Below, one piece after another: positions 1 through 7,251 of a stretch of 64,000 nt of DNA (positions are counted from its first letter, which is position 1; each line of letters begins with the position of its first letter). The notes beneath the pieces were generated by a model. That model did not search any database and was not told the origin of the DNA. It saw nothing but the letters and a program-made list of their open reading frames with translations. A program made the position numbers and the translations under genes. The DNA lies in assembly GCF_011043735.1 (NCBI RefSeq), contig NZ_JAAKGV010000016.1:62001-126000 (forward strand). The letters run 5' to 3'. The DNA is from Methylobacterium sp. DB0501. GTDB lineage: Bacteria > Pseudomonadota > Alphaproteobacteria > Rhizobiales > Beijerinckiaceae.

Positions 1-428
1 TCGCCGCGGGCCGCGGCGCGCTCGGCGATGGTCGCGATCTGCTGACGGGCGTAGCCGCAGCAGCGCCGCGGTCCCGCGGCGCCCTCGGCGGCGAGCACGT
101 CGCGGATCATCTCGCGGCCGATCCCCGACGACATCTCCTCGGCATATTGCTCGGCCCAGGCGAGGAGGTCGCCCCGCCCGCTGCCGGTCTCGACCGGCCC
201 CATGTCGGGGCGCAGCCGCTCGACCGCGACGTCGGCCAGCAACTCGTTCAGCTCGCCCCACCGGCGATAGATCGTCGAGGGCGTGACGCCGGCCTCAGCG
301 GCGATCAGCGGAATCGTGACCTCGGCGCGGTCCATCCGGGCGAGCAGCGCCCGCACGGCGCGGTGGACCGAGGCCTGGACACGCGCGCTGCGCCCGCCCG
401 GGCGCGGCCCTCCCTCCCTCTCCGCCAT
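1..428 (-). CDS. TetR/AcrR-family transcriptional regulator (C-terminus beyond the window edge)
   Basis: The reading frame opens at an ATG at 428 and runs leftward off the window, so only the first 142 residues are visible. Residues about 24-70 form a TetR-type DNA-binding domain. Its recognition helix region reads AEAGVTPSTIYRRWG, typical of this family. The variable ligand-binding half is mostly missing, so the inducer cannot be guessed. The gene is divergent from an MFS exporter with a 92-bp shared promoter region carrying two matching operator-like repeats. The usual interpretation is a local repressor of the exporter and of itself. Confidence 0.85.
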   Translation of the reverse strand, partial: MAEREGGPRPGGRSARVQASVHRAVRALLARMDRAEVTIPLIAAEAGVTPSTIYRRWGELNELLADVAVERLRPDMGPVETGSGRGDLLAWAEQYAEEMSSGIGREMIRDVLAAEGAAGPRRCCGYARQQIATIAERAAARG

Positions 429-446
429 CGCTGTCCCACCTCCAAA

Positions 447-506
447 CGCAAATAATTTGCTTTTAGCGCATCGCGGCGCTAGATCACTAACGCAACGAAT
501 TTGCTT
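447..506. promoter_or_regulatory. Two operator-like repeats between tetR and the MFS gene
   Basis: Two 16-bp copies, at 447-462 (CGCAAATAATTTGCTT) and 491-506 (CGCAACGAATTTGCTT), differ at two positions and lie 44 bp apart, close to four helical turns. The first contains a perfect dyad, GCAAAT-A-ATTTGC (448-460). The position in a divergent tetR/transporter spacer makes them the natural binding sites for the flanking TetR protein. The binding itself is inferred. Confidence 0.6.
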
Positions 507-520
507 TAAGGGGCACGGCG

Positions 521-1738
521 ATGCGTGCAGGTCAAGACGCCCGGCAGCAGGAATCCCGGCAGGAGGCTCGGGCAATCGATCCGCTCGCGTTCCATGCCGC
601 GACGCTCGGGGCGTTCTTCGCCGCCGCGGCGGCCCCGACGCCGCTCTACCGGATCTACCAGGAGACCCTGGCCCTCTCGCCGGTCTTCGTCACCCTGGTC
701 TTCGCGGTCTACGCGGTGGCCCTGCTCAAGGCGCTGCTCGTCGCCGGCTCGCTCTCCGACCATCTCGGGCGCCGGCCGGTGATCGCCGGGGCGCTGCTCC
801 TCGAGGCCGCCGCCATGGGGCTGTTCCTGCTGGTCGGCAACGGCGCCGCCTGGCTCATCGTCGCCCGGATCGTCCAGGGGCTCGCCACCGGCATCGCCGC
901 CGCCTCCCTGGGCGCGGCGCTCGTCGACGTCGACCGCACCCGCGGGCCGATCGTCAACGCGGTAGCGCCGCTCGCCGGGATGGCGCTCGGCGCGCTGGGC
1001 ACCAGCGCGCTGATCCAGTACGCGCCCCTGCCGCTCCACCTCGTCTACGGGTTGCTGATGGGCACCTTCGCCGGGCTGGCGCTGGCGGTCCGCTTCATTC
1101 CCGAGAGTGCCGCGACGCGACCGGGGGCGCTCGCCTCGCTCAAGCCCCACATGGCCGTCCCGCCGCGGATCCGGCGCTCCCTGGCGCTGGTGACGCCGAT
1201 CAACCTCGCCAACTGGACGCTCGGCGGGTTCTACCTCTCGCTGGTGCCCTCGGTCGTCGCGGCGGCGACCGGCAGCCGGGCGCCGCTCACCGGCGGGGCG
1301 GTCGTCACCGCGCTGATGGTGGCCGGCGCGGTCTCGGTGCTCCTGCGCCGGGGCCGGGCGCCGCGGGACAACCTCACCTTCGGGGTGCTCGCCACGGCGC
1401 TCGGCGTCGTCATCGTGGTCGCCGGCATCCACATGGCCAGCGTACCGGTGCTGATCCTCGGCACCCTCGTCACCGGCGGCGGCTTCGGCGCCAGCTTCCT
1501 GGGCTGCCTCGGCACGATCATGCCCCTGGCCGGGCCCGACGAGCGCGCCGGCCTGCTCGCCGCCTTCTACGTCCAGAGCTACCTCGCCTTCAGCCTGCCG
1601 GCGGTCGGCGCCGGCCTCCTCGCCCGCAGCCTCGGCTACGCCGCGACCGCCGACCTGTACGCGGCGGCGATCCTGGCGGTGAGCGTGGGCGGGCTCGCGG
1701 CGCTGCGGGCCCGGACGGAGCGGGAGCCGGCGGCGTAG
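521..1738 (+). CDS. MFS transporter, drug-exporter type
   Basis: A 405-residue hydrophobic protein with about 12 predicted membrane segments, the normal size for the major facilitator superfamily. The cytoplasmic loop between helices 2 and 3 carries the motif-A signature GSLSDHLGRRP. Proteins of this kind use the proton gradient to move small molecules, often toxic compounds, across the inner membrane. The ATG is preceded by AAGGGG at a suitable distance. It is divergent from a TetR gene and is probably repressed by it until a substrate appears. The substrate cannot be read from sequence. Confidence 0.85.
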   Translation: MRAGQDARQQESRQEARAIDPLAFHAATLGAFFAAAAAPTPLYRIYQETLALSPVFVTLVFAVYAVALLKALLVAGSLSDHLGRRPVIAGALLLEAAAMGLFLLVGNGAAWLIVARIVQGLATGIAAASLGAALVDVDRTRGPIVNAVAPLAGMALGALGTSALIQYAPLPLHLVYGLLMGTFAGLALAVRFIPESAATRPGALASLKPHMAVPPRIRRSLALVTPINLANWTLGGFYLSLVPSVVAAATGSRAPLTGGAVVTALMVAGAVSVLLRRGRAPRDNLTFGVLATALGVVIVVAGIHMASVPVLILGTLVTGGGFGASFLGCLGTIMPLAGPDERAGLLAAFYVQSYLAFSLPAVGAGLLARSLGYAATADLYAAAILAVSVGGLAALRARTEREPAA

Positions 1739-1772
1739 GGGAGGGCGCTCGGGCGAGGTCGCGGACTTCGTA

Positions 1773-4085
1773 TCACTCCCCCGCCAGCAGCTCCGCCAGC
1801 GGCGCCGTGAGCGTGCACACCACACCCTCGGGCAGGAAATGCGTGGCGACCTCGCCGTCGACGGTGCCGGCGAGCCCCCGCTCGATCAGGCGCGAGCCGA
1901 ACCCCTTGCGGGCGGGCGGCGTCACCCGCGGCCCGCCATGCTCCTGCCAGCGCAGCGCGAGCACCGGGGCGGCGGAGGCGCTCACGGTCCAGTCGAGGGT
2001 GACGTAGCCGTCGGGGTGGCGCAAAGCGCCGTACTTGACCGCGTTGGTGGCCAGCTCGTGCGTCATCAGGCTCAGCGACAGGGCCGCCCGGGCGCCGCAC
2101 GGCACCGGCGGGCCCCGGAGCCGGAACCGGCCGGGGCGGCCGTCGTCGTGGATCGCCAGCGCGCCGTCGAGCACCGCCCGCAAGGGGGCGCTCTCGCCCT
2201 CGCCGGTCAGCAGGATGTCGTGCGCCTTGCCGAGCGCCACCAGGCGGGCCACCAGCGCCTCGCGGGCGGCGGCCGGGTCGGGGGCGTTGCGCAGGGTCTG
2301 CACCGCGACCGCCTGCACCATCGCCAGGGTGTTCTTGAGCCTGTGGCTCAGCTCGCGGTTGAGGATCTCCTGCTGCGCCTCCGCCGCCTTGCGGGCCGAG
2401 ATGTCGTGGCTCACCGCCGCGAACCCCTCGAACGCGCCGCCCGGCCCGCGCAGGGCGAACAGGTTGTAGCGCACCGGCACCACGGCCCCGGTCGCGAGAT
2501 GGCGCAGGCGGTATTCCCCGCTCCAGCTGCCGCCGGCCCGGATCGCCGGCAGGATCGTGGTCTCGGCGAAGGGCAGGTCCTCGGGGACGAAGACGTCGGT
2601 GAGGCGCGCGATCCCCACCGCGTCCTCGCCGAGGCCCACCAGGGCGCGGCCGGCCGGGTTGACGTAGTCGATGACGCCGTCGGCATCAGCGATGGCGATG
2701 AAGTCGCTCGACTGCTCGGCGACGAGGGCGAGGCGCCGCAGCTGGGCCTCGGCCCGGCGCTGCTCGGTCACGTCGAGGAAGACCGTCACCGCCGCCCGGA
2801 TCGCCCCGTCCTCGTCCCGCACCGGGGCGCTGGACACCTCCAGCAGGCGCAAGGCCCCGCTCGCGCCGTGGCGGTAGCGCATCGCCTCGCCGGTCACCAC
2901 CGCGCCGTCCCGCAGCGCCCGCAAGGACGGGTCGTCGCCCGGCGCGTAAGGGCGCCCGTCGGCATGCTCGGCGCGGAAGGAGGCGTCGCGCGCGAGCGCC
3001 GGCCCGCCGGGGCTGCGGCCTAAGATCGCCTCGGCCCGGGCATTGACCAGGTTCGGCGCGCCCGGCCCGATCCCGGTGACCGAGATGCCGACCGGCGCCT
3101 GCCGGAAGACCGATTCGAGCAGGCCGCGCTCCAGGTCGAGCCGGCGTTCGGAATCGCGCCGCGCCGCCTCGGCGCGCCGGCGCTCGGTGAGGTCGAGCAT
3201 CGCGCCGATCATCCGGACCGCGCGGCCCGCCTCGTCGCGGATCACCGAGCCGCGGTCGACGACGTCGGCGTAGGTGCCGTCGGCGCGCCGGAAGCGGTAT
3301 TCGTCGCCCCAAGCCGTCCCGGTGCCGTCGACGACGGCGTGGATCGAGGCGTCGATCCGGGCGCGGTCGTCGGGGTGGATATGGTCGATCCGCCACGCGC
3401 CGGTCGGCGCGACCGTGCCCGGGGCATGGCCGTAGGCCGCCTCCAGCGCCTCGTTCCACAGGACGTGGTCGGTGGCGAAGTCCCAGTCCCAGATCGCATC
3501 GCTGGTGGCCCGCGCCGCCAGGCGGTAGCGCTCCTCGGTGGCCTGCACCGCCCGCAACGCCGCCTCGCGCTCGGCCGCCGCCCGCCGCATCGCCAGATGA
3601 CCCATCACCTGGCGCGCCAGCGCCCGCAGGTCGCCGGCCTCGGTCGCGGTCAGGCCGTCGGGGCGCGACACGTAGTCGATCACGCAGAGCGTGCCGAGCA
3701 CGTGCCCCTCCGGCGTGCGCAGGGGCGCCCCGGCATAGAACCGGATGCCGGGCGAGGCGGTGACGAGCGGGTTGTCGCGGGTGCGCGGGTCCTGCGTCAG
3801 GTCCGGGATGACGAGGAGCGAATGCGGGTGCGCCAGGGCGTGGGCGCAGACCGAGCGGCCGAGATCGGTCTGGGCGAAGGGAAAGCCGGTGCGGGCCTTG
3901 AACCATTGCCGGGTGTCGGCGACGAGGCTCACCAGCGCGACCGGCGCATCGCACAGCCGGCTCGCCAGCCGCACGACGTCGTCGAATCCCGGCTCGGGCA
4001 GGGTGTCGAGCACGGCGTGCGCCTCGAGCGCGGCCAGCCGGTCGGGATCGTGGACGGCGCTCGGAGGATCGGGGGCGCGTGACAT
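1773..4085 (-). CDS. HWE-family sensor histidine kinase with GAF and three PAS domains
   Basis: A 770-residue protein without clear membrane segments, so probably a cytoplasmic sensor. An N-terminal GAF domain (about 20-165) is followed by three PAS domains (about 188-300, 330-440 and 455-570), each ended by a PAC-like stretch such as DLTERRRAEA. The kinase core begins near 571. The phospho-acceptor is the His in ELSHRLKN (about 581). The family-defining His is in HELATNAVKYGAL (about 676), and the W-x-E is in LRWQEHGGP (about 713). HWE kinases act in general stress, light or chemotaxis-like signalling in alphaproteobacteria. No response regulator lies beside it, so its partner is unknown. 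Confidence 0.9.
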   Translation of the reverse strand: MSRAPDPPSAVHDPDRLAALEAHAVLDTLPEPGFDDVVRLASRLCDAPVALVSLVADTRQWFKARTGFPFAQTDLGRSVCAHALAHPHSLLVIPDLTQDPRTRDNPLVTASPGIRFYAGAPLRTPEGHVLGTLCVIDYVSRPDGLTATEAGDLRALARQVMGHLAMRRAAAEREAALRAVQATEERYRLAARATSDAIWDWDFATDHVLWNEALEAAYGHAPGTVAPTGAWRIDHIHPDDRARIDASIHAVVDGTGTAWGDEYRFRRADGTYADVVDRGSVIRDEAGRAVRMIGAMLDLTERRRAEAARRDSERRLDLERGLLESVFRQAPVGISVTGIGPGAPNLVNARAEAILGRSPGGPALARDASFRAEHADGRPYAPGDDPSLRALRDGAVVTGEAMRYRHGASGALRLLEVSSAPVRDEDGAIRAAVTVFLDVTEQRRAEAQLRRLALVAEQSSDFIAIADADGVIDYVNPAGRALVGLGEDAVGIARLTDVFVPEDLPFAETTILPAIRAGGSWSGEYRLRHLATGAVVPVRYNLFALRGPGGAFEGFAAVSHDISARKAAEAQQEILNRELSHRLKNTLAMVQAVAVQTLRNAPDPAAAREALVARLVALGKAHDILLTGEGESAPLRAVLDGALAIHDDGRPGRFRLRGPPVPCGARAALSLSLMTHELATNAVKYGALRHPDGYVTLDWTVSASAAPVLALRWQEHGGPRVTPPARKGFGSRLIERGLAGTVDGEVATHFLPEGVVCTLTAPLAELLAGE

Positions 4086-4220
4086 GCGGGACGGGGTTTC
4101 TTCCTACCGGCTCTTACCCCGAACCCGGCCCCGGCGTCACGGCCGCTCCTGCCTCCGTCCCCCGTCATGCGATGTCCGCATCGCGCGATCCTGTCCGGAC
4201 GCGTCCTTCCGGACAGCGTA

Positions 4221-4643
4221 TCAGTCGATGACCTCGACGACGCGGCGGGTGCCGGGCTCGACCAGGACCGGGTGGTCGTTGACGATCGTGTAGTTGTAGC
4301 CCTTGAGGGCGAATTCCGGCGGCACGTCGTAATAGACCACGCCCTCGGGCGGCAGCACCGCGCCGACGCGCAACGGGCCCTCGTAGCGGAAGGACGGCCG
4401 GCGCTCGCCGGCGGCGTAGATGCGGAAACGCTCGCGCCGGTCGATGCCGAGCAGGCTGTTGGCGGTGCCGACGGCGGCTCCGATCGCGCTCCCCACCACC
4501 GCCCCCACCGGCCCGGCGATCGCCTCGCCCCGCGCCGCGCCGTCCTGCGCGCCGCGGACGGTGCCCTGGGCCTGGGCGGCGGTGGAGAGAGGGGCGGCCA
4601 GCAGGAGGGCGGCCAACGGGAGGGCGACGAGGGCGAGGCGCAT
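4221..4643 (-). CDS. DUF1236 exported protein
   Basis: A 140-residue protein. The chosen ATG at 4643 starts directly at a signal peptide (MRLALVALPLAALLLAAPLS, cut after AQAQ). An upstream in-frame ATG would add 54 proline-rich residues ahead of it and is unlikely. Residues about 35-60 are rich in Gly and Ala with zipper-like spacing. The C-terminal half, with YYDVPPEF and PVLVEPGTRRVVEVID, matches DUF1236, a domain of unknown function common in rhizobial envelope proteins. It stands alone between the kinase and the replication initiator. Confidence 0.75.
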   Translation of the reverse strand: MRLALVALPLAALLLAAPLSTAAQAQGTVRGAQDGAARGEAIAGPVGAVVGSAIGAAVGTANSLLGIDRRERFRIYAAGERRPSFRYEGPLRVGAVLPPEGVVYYDVPPEFALKGYNYTIVNDHPVLVEPGTRRVVEVID

Positions 4644-4932
4644 GGGAGATCCCGGGGCGAGCTTGGCTGTTGCGGGAGAACGGCGGGGATGCGGGGGAGG
4701 TTCCGGTCGGGGCGGCGGGTGTGGAGGACGGCGGCGATCCGGAATCGACGTTAACCGCGATTGAAGAGGATCGGGGACGGCCGGCAAAACCCCATTGGCG
4801 TCCACGATTTGGAAGGCGGGCGGGGCCTAGCGTCCTCGCCATGAGCGGGATTTCGGACGGCAGGGCGGCAAGGCACGGCACGGCGCGGCGAGGCCCGGGA
4901 CTGCCGGCGGCGGGACGGATGCGGGCGTGACG

Positions 4933-6012
4933 ATGAGCCATCGGCGCAACGACCAGATCGACATGGTGGTGCCCTTCGTGCACTTCCGCGACCAGCGGGA
5001 GACGATGGAGCGGCCGTTCTTCTCGATCGCCAAGCAGAAGCGCCTGAAGGAGATCGACTATACCAGCCCCGACGGCTCGGTCTGGGTGCGGGTGCTGCCG
5101 AACCAAGCCTACGGCATGGCGACGATCTGGGATGCCGACATCCTGATCTGGGCCGCCTCGACGATCTGCGAGATGAAGAAGCGCGGCCGCAACGACATCC
5201 CGCGCAAGCTCAACTTCATGCCCTACGACCTTCTGAAGGGGATCGGCCGCGAGACCGGCGGGCGGCAGTACAAGCTTCTGCGCGACGCGCTGTTTCGCCT
5301 GCAATCGACCTCGGTGCGCACCAACATCCGGGCCGAGAAGGCCAAGCGCAAGGAGCGGCAGTTCAGCTGGATCGACGCGTTCGACGATACGATCGACGAG
5401 GAGACCAATGCCAGCCGCGGCATGTCGATCACCCTGTCGGACTGGTTCTACGAGGGCGTGCTGATGGATGGCGGCGTGCTCGCCATCGACCCGGCCTATT
5501 TCGGCATCACCGGCGGGCGCGAGCGCTGGCTCTACCGCATCGCCCGCAAGCATGCCGGCGGGGCGGGGGAGGGGGGTTTCGCCATCAGCCTGCCGACCCT
5601 GTTCGAGAAGTCGGGCGCCGAGGGCACCTACCGCCGGTTCAAGTTCGAGATCGCCAAGATCGCCAAGGCCGACGAGCTGCCGGGCTTCGTCCTGCGGCTC
5701 GAGGAGAAGGAGCGCGGCGAGCCGCACCTGCGGATGATCCGCCGCGACCTCGTCACCGACGAGATCCTGGTGACGCCGGCCGCCAAGCCGAAGCGGACCC
5801 GCAAGCCGAAGGCGGCGCCCGAGCTGCCGCTCTTCCGCCACCTCTCGGACGAGACGATCGCCTTGTGCCGCAAGGCCCATCCGGGCTGGGACGTGTACGG
5901 GCTGAAGACCGAGTTCGACCACTGGCTCGAAGGCGACGCCAACCGCGAGCCGAAGAACTACGAGAGCGCCTTCCTGGGGTTCGCCGAGCGCTTCGTGCGC
6001 GACGCCCGATGA
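4933..6012 (+). CDS. RPA-family replication initiator protein A
   Basis: A 359-residue protein (361 if a GTG six bases upstream is used) of the RPA family (Pfam PF10134). These are annotated as replication initiators on alphaproteobacterial plasmids and also occur in Methylobacterium chromosomes. Recognisable stretches are MERPFFSIAKQKRLK, DYTSPDG and ATIWDADILIWAAS near the N-terminus, the GRQYKLLRDALFRL segment, and GGRERWLYRIARKHAG in the middle. A basic linker (about 275-285, KPKRTRKPK) separates a C-terminal helical region. Six iteron-like repeats and a GANTC cluster begin about 75-100 bp after the stop, which supports an origin-binding role. No partition genes are adjacent. Confidence 0.85.
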   Translation: MSHRRNDQIDMVVPFVHFRDQRETMERPFFSIAKQKRLKEIDYTSPDGSVWVRVLPNQAYGMATIWDADILIWAASTICEMKKRGRNDIPRKLNFMPYDLLKGIGRETGGRQYKLLRDALFRLQSTSVRTNIRAEKAKRKERQFSWIDAFDDTIDEETNASRGMSITLSDWFYEGVLMDGGVLAIDPAYFGITGGRERWLYRIARKHAGGAGEGGFAISLPTLFEKSGAEGTYRRFKFEIAKIAKADELPGFVLRLEEKERGEPHLRMIRRDLVTDEILVTPAAKPKRTRKPKAAPELPLFRHLSDETIALCRKAHPGWDVYGLKTEFDHWLEGDANREPKNYESAFLGFAERFVRDAR

Positions 6013-6640
6013 TCCACAGGCCGCCCCGTTCCCGATGTACGGGTGCGGCCTCACGCGGACCGGGCGGCCCCGAGGGGAAATCCCCGGAATCCCTGTGAAC
6101 GAGTCGGGTGGACTCGGCACTTCGGGAACGCCGGGAAGGGTGGACGGCACTTCGGGAACGGTCCCCGTGCGATCGGGAACGCCGGCACGGCACTTCGGGG
6201 ACAGGACAAGCGGCACAACGGGGACGGATCCTCGGCACTTCGGGAACGGCCCGCCGCCATTAAGCATTTGGGCGAGTTCCAGGAATCGCCGCCGCCGGAG
6301 CGCCTAAATCCATAAAGATTCCTGTAACACTCTAAGCGGTGCATTCTGGGGAAAAGCCGGACAGTGACTCAAAGCCCGAGTCCTGCCCCGCAATCGCGAG
6401 TCGAGATCGGGTCCACAAGGCACCCACAGGAGTCCAGGCGAGGCACCGGAACGAATCAGCGCATCGCGGCATCTGTCGAAGCGGAACAGGGCGACCGGAC
6501 TCGACTCCGCTGAGCTTTCCTGTGGGACTCTCCGGGATGGAGGATCGCGATCTCGACTCGGCGAAGCTCGCATCGTACAGGCGGATTCAGGGGTCGATGG
6601 AACGAGTCGGGCGGGGCGAGCGTACGGCTGGCGAGGATTC
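6010..6640. other. Putative replication origin downstream of the RPA gene
   Basis: This non-coding stretch combines four features. A DnaA-box-like TGATCCACA (6010-6018, eight of nine bases of TTATCCACA) overlaps the RPA stop codon. Six iteron-like repeats lie at 6116-6248. A locally AT-rich segment lies at about 6301-6337. Seventeen GANTC sites fall between 6087 and 6640, with none in the RPA gene. Initiator gene, iterons, DnaA box and methylation-site cluster together are what a regulated alphaproteobacterial origin would look like. Origin activity is inferred, not shown. Confidence 0.6.
6116..6248 (+). repeat. Iteron array, consensus GGCACTTCGGGAACG
   Basis: Three exact 15-bp copies lie at 6116, 6146 and 6234. 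Related copies start at 6189 (GGCACTTCGGGGACA, 13 of 15), 6212 (GGCACAACGGGGACG, 12 of 15) and 6167 (only 10 of 15, right half conserved). Start-to-start distances are 30, 21, 22, 23 and 22 bp, so five of the six sit about two helical turns apart. All are in the same orientation and close behind an RPA initiator gene, as expected for initiator binding sites. Confidence 0.7.
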
Positions 6641-7176
6641 GGGTGATGGCGAACCGTTCGTGAAGTACGCCTCGGCGGCGGCGGATCCTTCGATCGGGCC
6701 GTTCCGGACGGCAGCGTGCCTGGCGTGGATCGGCTCGCCGGCGGGGCGCGGGACGACGTGAGGACCGGGCGACGTACATCGGGGACAGCGGGGATGAGCG
6801 ACCGATCGGAGGGACGGGCCTGCACGGTTTCCCCGCAATTCCGGACCCAGCGTCAGTGGACGGAATGGGCGCGAGACGGCGGCCCCGGGGATCGGGGGCG
6901 GCAAATCGAGGACGGGACGGCCGCGCCCTGCACGAGGTCCGGCGTGGGCGCGCGAGTGGAAAAGGCGCAGTTCCCGAAATACGTCGGCTGGAGGCGGGAG
7001 GTTTCGGCGAGCGCAGGCAAGTCGTCGGGAGGCAGAGAACCCGCTCCGGCCGCAGGACGATCCCAGTCGTCCGAGTGGCCCGACTTTTCTCATCGGTACC
7101 CAGCAACCTCCGCGTCATTCGAACGCCGCGTAGCGGAGCCCGGAATGGCGCACTGGGTATGAGCAAGGATGAGGAT
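6641..7176. other. Gene-free stretch after the origin region
   Basis: Overlapping open frames exist on both strands, but none has a convincing ribosome binding site, domain or codon pattern. The GANTC cluster stops at 6640. The only recognisable element is one copy of the dispersed extragenic repeat at about 7113-7148 (GTCATTCGAACGCCGCGTAG and onward). Otherwise nothing is seen. Confidence 0.5.
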
Positions 7177-7227
7177 CGATCGGACAGGTCCCGACGGCGA
7201 GAGCCGCCGTGAAGACCTGTCCGATCG
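7177..7227 (-). terminator. Hairpin 25 bp downstream of hutU
   Basis: A perfect 14-bp inverted repeat, CGATCGGACAGGTC at 7177-7190 and its complement at 7214-7227. The 23-nt loop contains a further small stem (ACGGC/GCCGT). It sits directly after the hutU stop codon and can end hutU transcripts. There is no clear T-run after it, so the terminator role is likely but not certain. Confidence 0.5.
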
Positions 7228-7251
7228 TCCCGGATCACCTTGGAAAAGACC

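Noticed and set aside
4165..6267. 700-residue minus-strand frame covering the RPA gene
   Set aside because: Antisense shadow of RPA, which has clear family motifs on the plus strand.
6340..7234. Several overlapping open frames after the origin region
   Set aside because: None has a ribosome binding site, a domain or consistent codon use, and frames overlap on both strands.
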